From an uncultured Clostridia bacterium (GTDB lineage Bacteria > Bacillota > Clostridia > Saccharofermentanales > Saccharofermentanaceae), in the NCBI GenBank assembly GCA_947304405.1, contig CAMZBB010000001.1, positions 36,023-100,022 on the forward strand: a stretch of DNA of 64,000 nucleotides. The letters run 5' to 3'. The translations under genes were made by a program, and so were the position numbers. Every line of letters begins with the position of its first letter. The stretch's first letter is position 1. Below are positions 15,449 to 23,944 of this stretch, piece after piece. The notes beneath the pieces are model-generated. The model was given only the letters and a program-made list of their open reading frames with translations, was not told where the DNA came from and did not search any database.

Positions 15449-16402
15449 ATGTCCCAACAGATCACCTATCAGGAGAGGCCCGTCCCGTCAGTAGGCGGAA
15501 AGATCTTCCTTATCCTGGAAATGGTCTTCATGATACTCGCGCAGCTTGCGACTTTCTGCACGTTCCTCTTCACGAAACGTTACTCCATGTCCATGATCAA
15601 GTACGCCGGCGTTTTTCTCGTCTTTCTGGCAGCATACATCCTGCTTCTGATCGGCACTTCAAAGCGCAACAACATAGGCGTTCAGATTGCAGGGCTTTGC
15701 CTGTTCCTGTTACTTGAGTGGGAATCATACGTGCTGAGCTTCTCAAGCTTCCAAGGCGCTTTCAGGCGGTTCCTGACCATTCCGTGGAACTTGAACAATA
15801 TCGTTATCTATTCATTCTCATTCGTGTGGATCAGCATGATAGTCCTCGCCTGCATAAAGAAGGCTCCAAAAGCGCTGTGCATAATACCGGGAATAATCGG
15901 TATCCTTTCAGGTCTCCTGCTTTTGTATATCAGGGTCATCACCATTTCGAAGTGGTCGTCTTTAAACTTCCTTCCGAGAGGCTCTTCAGTTACTACCGGT
16001 GAGATCTTCTACAGGACCGGATATGTTATCCGTACGCTCGCAATGATCTTCCGTCCTTTCTGGATATTTATGGTTTCCCACTGGCTTACTCATCCGACGG
16101 CCAGAGTCGCGATACGTCCTCAGGCTGTACCCGTCTATAACGGGGCATACTACGGGGCTAATGCCATACCGAATTATCAGCAGGTTCCCCAGCCTCAGTA
16201 TCAGCCTCAATATCAGCCACAGTACCAGCCTCAGCCGCAGTATCAGCAGCCTCAATACCAGCCGCAGTACCAACAGCCTCAATATCAGCAGCCTCAGTAT
16301 CAGCCGGTTACACAGACAGGCTATCAGCAGGTCCCCCAACAGGCTCCATCACAGAGTTACCCGGCATACACCCCGCCGCAGCAACTCCCTCCCCCGCAGT
16401 AA
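15449..16402 (+). CDS. membrane protein with Gln/Pro/Tyr-repeat C-terminal tail
   Basis: The 317-residue protein has six or so membrane helices in the first 220 residues, then a low-complexity tail of about 85 residues dominated by repeats such as QYQPQ and QQPQY. The membrane part matches no family I can name. Tails like this are seen in bacterial membrane proteins with intrinsically disordered cytoplasmic regions and may mediate protein-protein contacts. The start has GGAGG 8 bp upstream. It is a single-gene unit bounded by terminators on both sides. Confidence 0.65.
   Translation: MSQQITYQERPVPSVGGKIFLILEMVFMILAQLATFCTFLFTKRYSMSMIKYAGVFLVFLAAYILLLIGTSKRNNIGVQIAGLCLFLLLEWESYVLSFSSFQGAFRRFLTIPWNLNNIVIYSFSFVWISMIVLACIKKAPKALCIIPGIIGILSGLLLLYIRVITISKWSSLNFLPRGSSVTTGEIFYRTGYVIRTLAMIFRPFWIFMVSHWLTHPTARVAIRPQAVPVYNGAYYGANAIPNYQQVPQPQYQPQYQPQYQPQPQYQQPQYQPQYQQPQYQQPQYQPVTQTGYQQVPQQAPSQSYPAYTPPQQLPPPQ
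16191..16306 (+). repeat. in-frame short tandem repeat coding for Gln/Pro/Tyr units
   Basis: Units of 9 to 15 bp built from CAG/CAA, CCT/CCA/CCG and TAT/TAC codons repeat about ten times (for example CAGTATCAGCCT). Codon choice varies between units, so the repeat is not a fresh slippage product, although copy number could still vary between strains. Confidence 0.8.
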
Positions 16403-16429
16403 AACTGCTTAAAGACTGATCGCAAGACA

Positions 16430-16465
16430 GGCCGGAATGAGTCATCTCTTATTCCGGCCGTTTTC
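16430..16465 (+). terminator. rho-independent terminator
   Basis: GGCCGGAATGAG pairs with CTTATTCCGGCC (one G-T wobble) around a six-base loop, followed by GTTTTCTTT. It ends the Gln-rich membrane protein transcript. Confidence 0.8.
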
Positions 16466-16546
16466 TTTGCCAATTACCGCCTTATATTATTATTTATTTT
16501 GTGATATCATTTCTCTCGGACTTTTTATTAAGCGGGAGGAATTGAA

Positions 16547-18184
16547 ATGCCTGTAATGGATTTACTGAGACGCAACGCCAAAGAACACGGCGACGAAGTT
16601 GCGCTCGTAGAACTCAACCCCACAATGGAAGACACGAGAAAGATCTCCTTCAAGGAGTTCGATCTTGTACAGCAAACAGTAGGCAGACCCTATCGTCATG
16701 AGATCACATGGCAGATCTTCGATGAGAAGTCAAACAGAGTAGCAAACATGCTCCTGGGTCGCGGCATCAAGAAGGGCGACAAAGTTGCCATTCTTATGTT
16801 CAACTGCCTCGAGTGGCTTCCCATCTATTTCGGAATCCTCAAGACGGGCGCTATTGCCGTCCCCTTCAATTTCAGATATACCGCAAACGAGATCTCATAC
16901 TGCGCTGACCTCGCTCAGGTCTCAGTAATGTTTTTCGGTCCCGAATTCGTTGACAGGATTTCAATCAACGCAGACGACATAGCAAACGGCAGGCTCCTTC
17001 TCTATGTTGGTGAAGGCCAGTCACCCGAATATGCAGAAAATTACTGGCAGCAGGTTGCCGATTACTCGAGCAGGGATCCTTATATCGAACTTACCGAAGA
17101 CGATCTTGCTGCGATCTATTTCTCATCAGGCACGACAGGATTCCCCAAGGCGATCCTGCACCCTCACAGAAGCCTTACACAGGCTGCCGAGATGGAGGCT
17201 GTCCATCACGAGACAGGCAAGGACGACTGCTTCCTCTGCATCCCGCCTCTCTATCACACGGGCGCAAAGTTCCATTGGATGGGTTCTTTATGGACGTGCA
17301 GCAAGGCAGTCCTTCTCAAGGGCACAAAGCCTGAGATCATCATGAAGGCCGTCTCCGACGAGCACTGCACGATCGTTTGGCTCCTTGTACCGTGGGCTCA
17401 GGATATCCTTGACGCATTGGACCGCGGAGAGATCAAGCTCTCAGACTATCAGCTCGATCAGTGGAGACTCATGCACATCGGCGCACAGCCCGTTCCGCCT
17501 TCGCTGATCCGTCACTGGAAGGAATACTTCCCCAAGCATCAGTACGACACCAACTACGGTCTTTCCGAGTCAACCGGTCCAGGCTGCGTTCACCTTGGTC
17601 TTGAGAACACTCACAAGGTCGGCGCCATCGGTGTTCCCGGCTACCGTTGGGAGTGCAAGATCGTTGACGATGACGGCAACATCGTCAAGCAGGGCGAGGT
17701 CGGCGAGCTTTGCGTTAAGGGCCCCGGCGTCATGATCGAATATTACAGGAACCCTGAAGCTACCGCCGCAACACTCAAAGACGGCTGGCTCTTCACGGGC
17801 GACATGGCACGTCAGGACGAGGACGGCTTCTACTTCCTCGTAGACCGTAAGAAGGACGTTATCGTATCCGGCGGTGAGAACATCTACCCTGTCGAGATCG
17901 AGAACTTCCTTCAGGAATATCCGAAGGTCAAGGACGTTGCAGTCATCGGTCTTCCCGACAAGCGTTTGGGCGAGATCACGGGCGCTATCGTTGAGATCGA
18001 ACCCGGCAGCAACTGCACCGTTGAGGAACTCGAGAAGTTCTGCAACCAGCTTCCCCGCTACAAGAGGCCGAAGCAGATCATCCTCGCAGACGTTCCGAGG
18101 AACGCTACCGGCAAGATCGAAAAGCCACTTCTCAGAAAGAGATACGGTGCCGAAAGACTTGTCGAACAGGAAAATCAGTCTTAA
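16547..18184 (+). CDS. acyl-CoA synthetase, class I AMP-forming (fatty-acyl-CoA ligase type)
   Basis: The 545-residue adenylate-forming enzyme activates a carboxylate, probably a fatty acid, with ATP and CoA. Motifs are the phosphate-binding loop SSGTTGFPKAILHPHRS (from about residue 193), the hinge region WLFTGDMARQDEDGFYFLVD, GGENIYPVEIE, and the C-terminal catalytic Lys motif NATGKIEK. A short insertion near residue 40 (LVQQTVGRPYRHEITW) is not typical. GGGAGGAATTGAA precedes the ATG. The downstream gene is a sodium symporter behind a terminator, so the pair need not be an operon. Substrate chain length cannot be read from the sequence. Confidence 0.88.
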   Translation: MPVMDLLRRNAKEHGDEVALVELNPTMEDTRKISFKEFDLVQQTVGRPYRHEITWQIFDEKSNRVANMLLGRGIKKGDKVAILMFNCLEWLPIYFGILKTGAIAVPFNFRYTANEISYCADLAQVSVMFFGPEFVDRISINADDIANGRLLLYVGEGQSPEYAENYWQQVADYSSRDPYIELTEDDLAAIYFSSGTTGFPKAILHPHRSLTQAAEMEAVHHETGKDDCFLCIPPLYHTGAKFHWMGSLWTCSKAVLLKGTKPEIIMKAVSDEHCTIVWLLVPWAQDILDALDRGEIKLSDYQLDQWRLMHIGAQPVPPSLIRHWKEYFPKHQYDTNYGLSESTGPGCVHLGLENTHKVGAIGVPGYRWECKIVDDDGNIVKQGEVGELCVKGPGVMIEYYRNPEATAATLKDGWLFTGDMARQDEDGFYFLVDRKKDVIVSGGENIYPVEIENFLQEYPKVKDVAVIGLPDKRLGEITGAIVEIEPGSNCTVEELEKFCNQLPRYKRPKQIILADVPRNATGKIEKPLLRKRYGAERLVEQENQS

Positions 18185-18190
18185 AATATC

Positions 18191-18230
18191 GCCTTGCACT
18201 CAAAGGTTCTCTTAAGTGCAAGGCTTTTTT
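18191..18230 (+). terminator. rho-independent terminator
   Basis: GCCTTGCACT pairs with AGTGCAAGGC, followed by six T. Confidence 0.9.
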
Positions 18231-18285
18231 ATGAAATAACCGCTTTTGCCTATAGAGGTGGCAAAAGCAAAAGTGAGGAACATTT

Positions 18286-19857
18286 ATGGACATGGCAGTA
18301 AAGATCATCTTTTTGGTTGTCTTTTTCGCCGTAATGATCGCTATCGGATTACTTACGCGCAAAAAAGCAAACAGTGTTGAAGGCTTCGTTTTGGGCGGCA
18401 GAAATGCCGGACCCTGGCTCACCGCTTTCGGTTACGGAACCTCCTACTTCTCCGCAGTTGTATTCATCGGATATGCAGGACAGTTCGGCTGGAAGTACGG
18501 TGTCGCATCCACATGGATCGGTATCGGAAACGCAGTCATTGGTTCCCTTCTCGCATGGATCATTTTGGGAAGAAGAACAAGAGTCATGACAAAGCACCTG
18601 AGTTCTAAGACGATGCCTGACTTCTTCGGCAAGAGATTTGACAGCAAGGCTCTCAGGATAACGGCCGCACTGATCTCTTTCATTTTCCTCATTCCCTACA
18701 CTTCATCAGTCTATAACGGTCTTTCGAGACTCTTTGGAATGGCCTTCTCCATCGACTACAAGGTCTGCATCATCGTCATGGCAGCGCTCACATGCGTTTA
18801 CGTTATCCTGGGCGGTTACATGGCAACTGTCGTAAATGACCTCGTACAGGGCATCATAATGCTCTTCGGCATTACTGCGGTTATCGTTTCGGTTCTCAAC
18901 AACAACGGTGGCTTTATCGGCGCTCTCACAACGCTTTCACAGCAGCCTTCAGACCTCCCCGTCACACAGGGAATGCAGGGTGCTTTCGTTTCATTCTTCG
19001 GACCTGACCCGCTCAATCTCTTCGGTGTCATCATCCTCACTTCACTCGGTACATGGGGTCTTCCCCAGATGGTCGGCAAGTTCTATGCCATCAAGGATGA
19101 GAAATCCGTCAAGGCAGGAACTATCATCTCCACCATATTCGCATTCATCGTCGCAGGCGGCTGCTATTTCCTTGGCGGTTTCGCAAGGCTTTACAAGAAC
19201 GATCCCGAGATCTACAAGGCAGACGGCTCAGTTCTCTACGATTCCATAATCCCTGAGATGCTCAAGCCCCTCCCTTCCATCCTCATCGGTGTCGTAATCG
19301 TTCTCGTTCTTTCCGCATCAATGTCCACACTGTCTTCCCTCGTTCTCACATCGAGCTCTACAGTTACATTGGACCTCATTGAGCAGATCAAGCCCAAGAA
19401 GGAAGAAGATAAAAAGAAGAAAGAAAAGACCCAGCTCATTACAATGCGTCTCCTTCTCGTTTTCTTTATCGCAGTTTCAGTACTCCTCTCCCTTAACCCT
19501 CCGACGTTCATCGCTCAGCTCATGGGTTATTCATGGGGCGCTCTTGCAGGTTCTTTCCTTGCACCGTTCCTCTGGGGTCTCTACTGGAAAAAGACAACAA
19601 AACTCTCCGTATGGGTATGCTTCATCTTCGGTGTAGGCTTCACCGTTGCCAATATGTTCCTGAAGTTCATCGCATCTCCTATCAACGCCGGTGCCATCAC
19701 GATGGTCGCAGGACTTGTCATCATCCCTATCGTAAGCCTCATCACGCCCAAGCTCTCTGCCGAAAAGGTCGACGGCATCTTCTCATGCTACGATGAGAAG
19801 GTTACGATCGAGAAGAGATATTCACTTCCCGAGAACGCTCCTGCCGGCGAGGACTGA
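18286..19857 (+). CDS. sodium:solute symporter family (SSS) transporter
   Basis: The 523-residue protein has about 13 membrane helices. The N-terminal half shows the SSS hallmarks: an early GLLTRKKANSVEGFVLGGRN segment, GYGTSYFSAVVFIGYAGQFG and HLSSKTMPDFFGKRF, followed by a late sodium-site region with LVLSASMSTLSSLVLTSSS. It imports an organic solute with Na+. Pantothenate, proline and carboxylate carriers all belong to this family and the substrate cannot be chosen here. GTGAGG sits 8 bp before the ATG, and a bidirectional terminator follows. Confidence 0.88.
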   Translation: MDMAVKIIFLVVFFAVMIAIGLLTRKKANSVEGFVLGGRNAGPWLTAFGYGTSYFSAVVFIGYAGQFGWKYGVASTWIGIGNAVIGSLLAWIILGRRTRVMTKHLSSKTMPDFFGKRFDSKALRITAALISFIFLIPYTSSVYNGLSRLFGMAFSIDYKVCIIVMAALTCVYVILGGYMATVVNDLVQGIIMLFGITAVIVSVLNNNGGFIGALTTLSQQPSDLPVTQGMQGAFVSFFGPDPLNLFGVIILTSLGTWGLPQMVGKFYAIKDEKSVKAGTIISTIFAFIVAGGCYFLGGFARLYKNDPEIYKADGSVLYDSIIPEMLKPLPSILIGVVIVLVLSASMSTLSSLVLTSSSTVTLDLIEQIKPKKEEDKKKKEKTQLITMRLLLVFFIAVSVLLSLNPPTFIAQLMGYSWGALAGSFLAPFLWGLYWKKTTKLSVWVCFIFGVGFTVANMFLKFIASPINAGAITMVAGLVIIPIVSLITPKLSAEKVDGIFSCYDEKVTIEKRYSLPENAPAGED

Positions 19858-19876
19858 TCGTAACAAATCAAACAGT

Positions 19877-19906
19877 AAAAGGGGTTGCATAAGCAACCCC
19901 TTTTTT
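19877..19906. terminator. bidirectional rho-independent terminator
   Basis: AAAAGGGGTTGC and GCAACCCCTTTT form a 12-bp stem with a four-base loop and T-runs on both strands. It lies between the convergent symporter and 2H phosphoesterase genes and can serve both. Confidence 0.9.
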
Positions 19907-19916
19907 GTTTTCCGGA

Positions 19917-20417
19917 TCATTTAAGATCTATTGCAAATATCTCTCTTTTCGGCTGAAATGCACACAGATGAAGCCTTGAGATCTTTCCAATAAGAGGAGT
20001 GAATGAATCAACCACCAACGGGACTGCTTCTGCTACGGTATCCGGTTCATCGATAAGTATGGTCACGTGCGGAGTCCATGGATGAGGCTGAGGTACGTCG
20101 AAACTTAATTCCTCATGAAAACGGTTCAATTCGCAGTCTCTTTCAGGAGCGGCGAAAAGCACTCTGCCGCCGGCAAACATTCCGATATGACTTAGATGGA
20201 CCGGAAACTTATAAAAATCTCCGGCTGCCTTCTTCATCGATGTTATCGCCTCTTCTTCCATTTCCAAAGGCAGGATAGCCATCGTAATGTGATAAGGAAG
20301 ATCCGGTGTCTGAACGCCCTTAAAACCCGCATCCGTTAACGACCGGTACCAACTGCTCATCTGATCCTGGATATTATCATCCAGGTCAGCCATCAGGGCT
20401 AAAAACTTCTCTGCCAT
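19917..20417 (-). CDS. 2H-phosphoesterase (2'-5' RNA ligase-like) protein
   Basis: From the ATG at 20417 (MAEKFLALM, 166 aa, with a GGAG upstream) the length fits the family; a longer in-frame extension to 20558 adds an unrelated Cys-rich leader and is rejected. Two HxT motifs are visible, His43-Ile-Thr45 (PYHITMA) and His117-Val-Thr119 (PHVTILI), the catalytic pair of 2H phosphoesterases that open or form cyclic 2',3'-phosphates in RNA or nucleotides. The physiological substrate in bacteria is unclear. Confidence 0.8.
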   Translation of the reverse strand: MAEKFLALMADLDDNIQDQMSSWYRSLTDAGFKGVQTPDLPYHITMAILPLEMEEEAITSMKKAAGDFYKFPVHLSHIGMFAGGRVLFAAPERDCELNRFHEELSFDVPQPHPWTPHVTILIDEPDTVAEAVPLVVDSFTPLIGKISRLHLCAFQPKREIFAIDLK

Positions 20418-20579
20418 AGAACAATCTGCTCCTTCAACACACGAATACATATCCGTTTTCAACAGACAGATATTATCACATGACAGTCCGGTTTCAAAAA
20501 CCCTTGACAATCCGCAAAACACCGCCAAACTATTGTAAGAAACATACAATATGGCCAACGGCTATAAAGGAGTAACGGG

Positions 20580-21131
20580 ATGTATCTCAATCATGCCAAG
20601 TTAGGCGCATATAAAACGGTCAACACCATCATCATAACCGCATGCGGAATATCGGCGTTCTTCAATCTTATATTCTTGATCTTCATCATGACATCCATCC
20701 ATATCGACCGGGGATTGACTGCGCTACTTCTTTGCATGATCATTTTCTCGCTCATGTCAGTAAAGATCGGGATAATCGTCTGGCGCGCGCTCCTTATGCA
20801 CAGGATCACGAAGTGCAGGATCTACAACTCGATCATCGAAGAAGATCATGACGGCATCATCGCATACAGTTCGTTCGCGAAAATGACCGGCCGCCCGGAA
20901 GTCAATGTCATCAAAGACATCATGTGGCTTGTAAGAGAACGCTATCTGATAAACGTAACTGTCGGAAGAACCGCCGTCAGAGTCGATCTCCTGTCCGACG
21001 AAAGAGAATTCGTACAGGTCATCTGCCCCACCTGCGGAGCGCATAACGTCATCCGTAAGAACGGAGGCGGACGATGTGACCACTGCGGAACCTTCATGAG
21101 ATTAAAGGAGAACTATAATGTATCTGAATAA
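20580..21131 (+). CDS. membrane protein with helical central domain and C-terminal zinc ribbon (paralogue A)
   Basis: I do not recognise a named family. The 183 residues contain two transmembrane helices (about 13-38 and 45-68), a central mostly helical region (about 78-140) that could be a winged-helix-like fold, and a zinc ribbon with Cys149-x2-Cys152 and Cys166-x2-Cys169. It shares this whole layout with the next gene, which it overlaps by 14 bp. The central segment 'I-x2-D-x-D-G-I' aligns between the two. A membrane-tethered sensor or protein-interaction module is possible but not shown. Confidence 0.65.
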   Translation: MYLNHAKLGAYKTVNTIIITACGISAFFNLIFLIFIMTSIHIDRGLTALLLCMIIFSLMSVKIGIIVWRALLMHRITKCRIYNSIIEEDHDGIIAYSSFAKMTGRPEVNVIKDIMWLVRERYLINVTVGRTAVRVDLLSDEREFVQVICPTCGAHNVIRKNGGGRCDHCGTFMRLKENYNVSE

Positions 21132-21708
21132 AAGGCGGATGACCGTAAGTTACTATATCTGGTTTATAATCACTTTCATTAGCGTAATGCCTGCAGTGGT
21201 TTTCTGGGGCGTCTCATGTGATGGAAAGACCTATGAAAAGGTTGATGATCCGGTTCCGATGAGGATCACTTTCCTGGTCCTTGCAATTGTTTTCACCGCG
21301 CCTTTTGTCGTCATGTGGATCAAAGGCGGACAGGCCTTTTTCGTAAGACGCATAAGTGATCTTTTCACGGCCGATGCCGACGGCTTCGTGCCGGTGTCCG
21401 AACTTGCAACAGCAATGGGTATGACCGAAGACAAGATCATAAGCAAGGTCACGTCACACATGCGCCGGGGTCATATCATCAACTGCAACTACAGCGCACA
21501 TCAGAAAGCATTTCTTTTGTCTGATAAGATAGGCACGCCCACAACGATGTATCAGGGAGCTCCCGTCAATCATCCTTTCATAGGCGTACACTGCCCAGGC
21601 TGCGGTGCAAGCCTCAAGATCAGGGCGAACACGCAGGGCACGTGCCCTTACTGCGGAAGGCTGATAATCGCGCCGTCCTTTGATCCGAATACGAACAAGT
21701 TCAAATAA
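21118..21708 (+). CDS. membrane protein with helical central domain and C-terminal zinc ribbon (paralogue B)
   Basis: The 196-residue paralogue has two transmembrane helices (about 13-32 and 50-68), a central domain (about 78-140: DADGFVPVSELATAMG, then a basic helix KVTSHMRRGHIINC), and a zinc ribbon with Cys159-x2-Cys162 and Cys176-x2-Cys179. The pattern 'DG-phi-(V/A)-x3-(E/S)-(L/F)-A-x2-(M/T)-G' in the central domain suggests a helix-turn-helix or PCI-like winged helix. The ATG lies within the end of paralogue A with GGAG upstream, so both should be made in step. A strong terminator follows. Confidence 0.65.
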   Translation: MYLNKRRMTVSYYIWFIITFISVMPAVVFWGVSCDGKTYEKVDDPVPMRITFLVLAIVFTAPFVVMWIKGGQAFFVRRISDLFTADADGFVPVSELATAMGMTEDKIISKVTSHMRRGHIINCNYSAHQKAFLLSDKIGTPTTMYQGAPVNHPFIGVHCPGCGASLKIRANTQGTCPYCGRLIIAPSFDPNTNKFK

Positions 21709-21710
21709 GA

Positions 21711-21747
21711 AAAGGGGTTCACTTTCAAAGTGAACCCCTTATTGTTT
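21711..21747. terminator. bidirectional rho-independent terminator
   Basis: AAGGGGTTCACTTT pairs with AAAGTGAACCCCTT across a minimal loop, with A/T-rich flanks on both sides. It lies between the zinc-ribbon pair and the convergent ACT-domain gene. Confidence 0.85.
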
Positions 21748-21762
21748 TGCTTTGGAAATATC

Positions 21763-22185
21763 TTACTGCAGATCTTCCATGCCCATTGTCTTTACGCCAG
21801 CTGCGTTAAGGAGAGCTTCAACCTTTGCATTGTCATTGGTCTTAATCGCGATGGGAGCGCCCTCACCGTCAAGCGAGAGACCGTAGATATAACTGATGTT
21901 GACTCCTGCTTCGTGGATCATTGAAACGACCTTTGCAAGGCTTCCTACGGCGTCAGGAACGACAACTGCGATAACTTCATCGATACGTGCGGCAAAGCCT
22001 GCATCCTTGAGGATCTGCTTTGCATTGTCCGGATCTTTGGTAATCAGACGGAGCACACCGTATTCCATCGTATCCGCAAGGCTTGCAGAGAGAATGTCGA
22101 TACCGCCCTGTGCAAGGATCTTCAAGACCTGGTCAAGTCTTCCTTCTGTGTTCTCCAAGAAAACCGATAACTGCTTTACGAACAT
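21763..22185 (-). CDS. tandem ACT-domain amino-acid-binding protein
   Basis: The 140 residues hold two ACT domains: MFVKQLSVFLENTEGRLDQV at the N-terminus and EVIAVVVPDAVGSLAKVVSM from about residue 67. ACT domains bind small molecules, usually amino acids. Proteins of this form are regularly encoded next to phenylacetate-CoA ligase and indolepyruvate oxidoreductase, as here, and probably sense an aromatic amino acid or its keto acid to control the pathway. It is the last gene of the operon, 18 bp after paaK, with GGGGAGG 7 bp before the ATG. Confidence 0.88.
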   Translation of the reverse strand: MFVKQLSVFLENTEGRLDQVLKILAQGGIDILSASLADTMEYGVLRLITKDPDNAKQILKDAGFAARIDEVIAVVVPDAVGSLAKVVSMIHEAGVNISYIYGLSLDGEGAPIAIKTNDNAKVEALLNAAGVKTMGMEDLQ

Positions 22186-22203
22186 AGTGGTACCTCCCCC
22201 GGA

Positions 22204-23505
22204 TTATTGATAAAGCTTACGCTTGTCTGTAACATGCTTGCTCTTGCCGTCGAAATGCTCAAGGCCGTTAGGCTCAACGAGCTTGACCTTAGCATTGAGA
22301 CCTATAGCCTGCTTTAACTTGTCGTGAACTGCCTTGGAGAGCTTCTCCAAAGACTTGATCTCGTCTGTGAAGGCATTCTCAGCAACCTCGACCTGAACCT
22401 CAAGAGTGTCGTTGTTGTCGATACGGTCAACAACGAGCATGTAGTGAGGCGTGAGACCGTCTACCGTAAGAAGAGCTGCCTCTACCTGTGAAGGGAAAAC
22501 GTTTACGCCGCGGATGATGAGCATGTCGTCGGATCTTCCTCTGAAGCGCTGGATCCTTGCCATCGTACGTCCGCACTCACACTTGTCGTACTCGATGGAT
22601 GTGAGGTCCTTGGTCCTGTAACGGATAAGAGGCATGCCTTCCTTGGTAAGGTTTGTGATAACGAGCTCACCGTCGGAGCCCTTGGGAAGCTGCTTTTGTG
22701 TAGCAGGATCGATGATCTCGGGAAGGAAATGATCTTCCCAGATATGAAGACCCTTATGGTATTCGCAGTCACATGCAACGCCCGGGCCCATCATCTCGGT
22801 AAGGCCGTAGATATCATATGCCTTGATGTGAAGTCTGGATTCCATCTGGTCGCGCATTTCGTTTGTCCAGGGCTCAGCTCCGCAGATGGCGCACTTAAGC
22901 TTGATTTTGTCGATAAGGCCTGCCTTCTCAAGATCCTCAGCCACATGCAGCAGATATGAAGGTGTGCATGCGATAGAAGTTACGTCGCAGTCGATCATCA
23001 TGTCGATGAGTTTCTGCGTATTGCCTGTGGACATAGGGAGAACAAGTGCTCCAAGATACTCAGCACCGTAATGTGCGCCAAGACCGCCGGTGAAAAGGCC
23101 GTAGCCGTAGCCGACCTGGATAATGTCATCTCTAGTGATGCCTGCCATGGAAAGGCATCTTGCTACGCACTCAGCCCAGATGTCGATATCGCGTCTTGTA
23201 TAGACGGCGATCTTCGGCTTTCCCGTTGTACCGGATGAAGCATGAACACGTACCATCTCTGATCTCGGAACTGCCGCAAGGCCAAAAGGATAAGTATCTC
23301 TCAGATCCTGATAAGTAGTGTAAGGCAGTTTATCGAGGTCTTCGATACCCTTGATGTCACCGGGCTCCAAACCTACAGCCTGCATCTTCTTGCGGTAATA
23401 CTCAACGTTGTGATAAACGCGGTTTACCTGCTTGACGAGTCTTGCACTCTGAAGTGCTTCAATCTCGTCACGCGACATGCACTCCTTTGCTTCATTCCAG
23501 ATCAT
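22204..23505 (-). CDS. paaK: phenylacetate--CoA ligase
   Basis: The 433-residue adenylate-forming ligase joins arylacetates to CoA at the cost of ATP to AMP. Motifs include the phosphate loop VHASSGTTGKPKIAVYTRRD (from about residue 88), the YGLTEMMGPGVA stretch, and the hinge and C-terminal region LIIRGVNVFPSQVEAALL, all standard for PaaK. In anaerobes with the indolepyruvate oxidoreductase next door, it can run either to make ATP from arylacetyl-CoA or to capture free arylacetates. AAGGAGGG precedes the ATG. Confidence 0.92.
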   Translation of the reverse strand: MIWNEAKECMSRDEIEALQSARLVKQVNRVYHNVEYYRKKMQAVGLEPGDIKGIEDLDKLPYTTYQDLRDTYPFGLAAVPRSEMVRVHASSGTTGKPKIAVYTRRDIDIWAECVARCLSMAGITRDDIIQVGYGYGLFTGGLGAHYGAEYLGALVLPMSTGNTQKLIDMMIDCDVTSIACTPSYLLHVAEDLEKAGLIDKIKLKCAICGAEPWTNEMRDQMESRLHIKAYDIYGLTEMMGPGVACDCEYHKGLHIWEDHFLPEIIDPATQKQLPKGSDGELVITNLTKEGMPLIRYRTKDLTSIEYDKCECGRTMARIQRFRGRSDDMLIIRGVNVFPSQVEAALLTVDGLTPHYMLVVDRIDNNDTLEVQVEVAENAFTDEIKSLEKLSKAVHDKLKQAIGLNAKVKLVEPNGLEHFDGKSKHVTDKRKLYQ

Positions 23506-23531
23506 AGACGTGTCCCTCCTTAAGCGGGATG

Positions 23532-23942
23532 TTATTTCCGTGCGGTCTTAAAACCGTTGACGATTATTAAAGCGAGCTCTTTGCCTTCCTTATCAAAGGC
23601 TTTGACCTCATAAAGGCAGATGAACCTTCCGTCTTTGACGATGTCGGCCGTGCAAGTCACCTTGCCGCCGTGCCAGGACCTCAAAAAGTTCATCTGCGTG
23701 GCCTGTGTAACAGTTATAGTGTCAGAATCGAGTACGCAGTTCTCCGCAACGGCAAATGCAAAATCAGCCATCGTGTAATAAACTGCGCCCATAAGGCCTC
23801 CGACGGCATTCAGATGTCTTCCGTCGGGTTCAAGGCTGACAACGCTGTGGCCCTTCTCGGCTTTCTCTATAACTATTCCGGTAGCTTCCGTGGCGTACTT
23901 GTCGCCTTCGAAAAACTTCCTGACTTCTTCCAATGTTGCCAT
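23532..23942 (-). CDS. PaaI-family hotdog-fold thioesterase
   Basis: The 136-residue protein shows the hotdog thioesterase layout: HLNAVGGLMGAVYYTMADFAFA forms the central helix with the catalytic Asp, and TQATQMNFLRSWHGGKVTCTA the following strands. Members hydrolyse phenylacetyl-CoA and related aryl-CoA thioesters. Its position between iorB and paaK suggests it releases arylacetates from CoA or recycles CoA when the ligase stalls. The start follows iorB by 2 bp with GAGG upstream. Confidence 0.85.
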   Translation of the reverse strand: MATLEEVRKFFEGDKYATEATGIVIEKAEKGHSVVSLEPDGRHLNAVGGLMGAVYYTMADFAFAVAENCVLDSDTITVTQATQMNFLRSWHGGKVTCTADIVKDGRFICLYEVKAFDKEGKELALIIVNGFKTARK

Positions 23943-23944
23943 GC

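Noticed and set aside
17570-18199. Open frame of 209 codons on the minus strand within the acyl-CoA synthetase gene
   Set aside because: Antisense shadow of a clear gene, probably kept open by the codon bias of the real strand.
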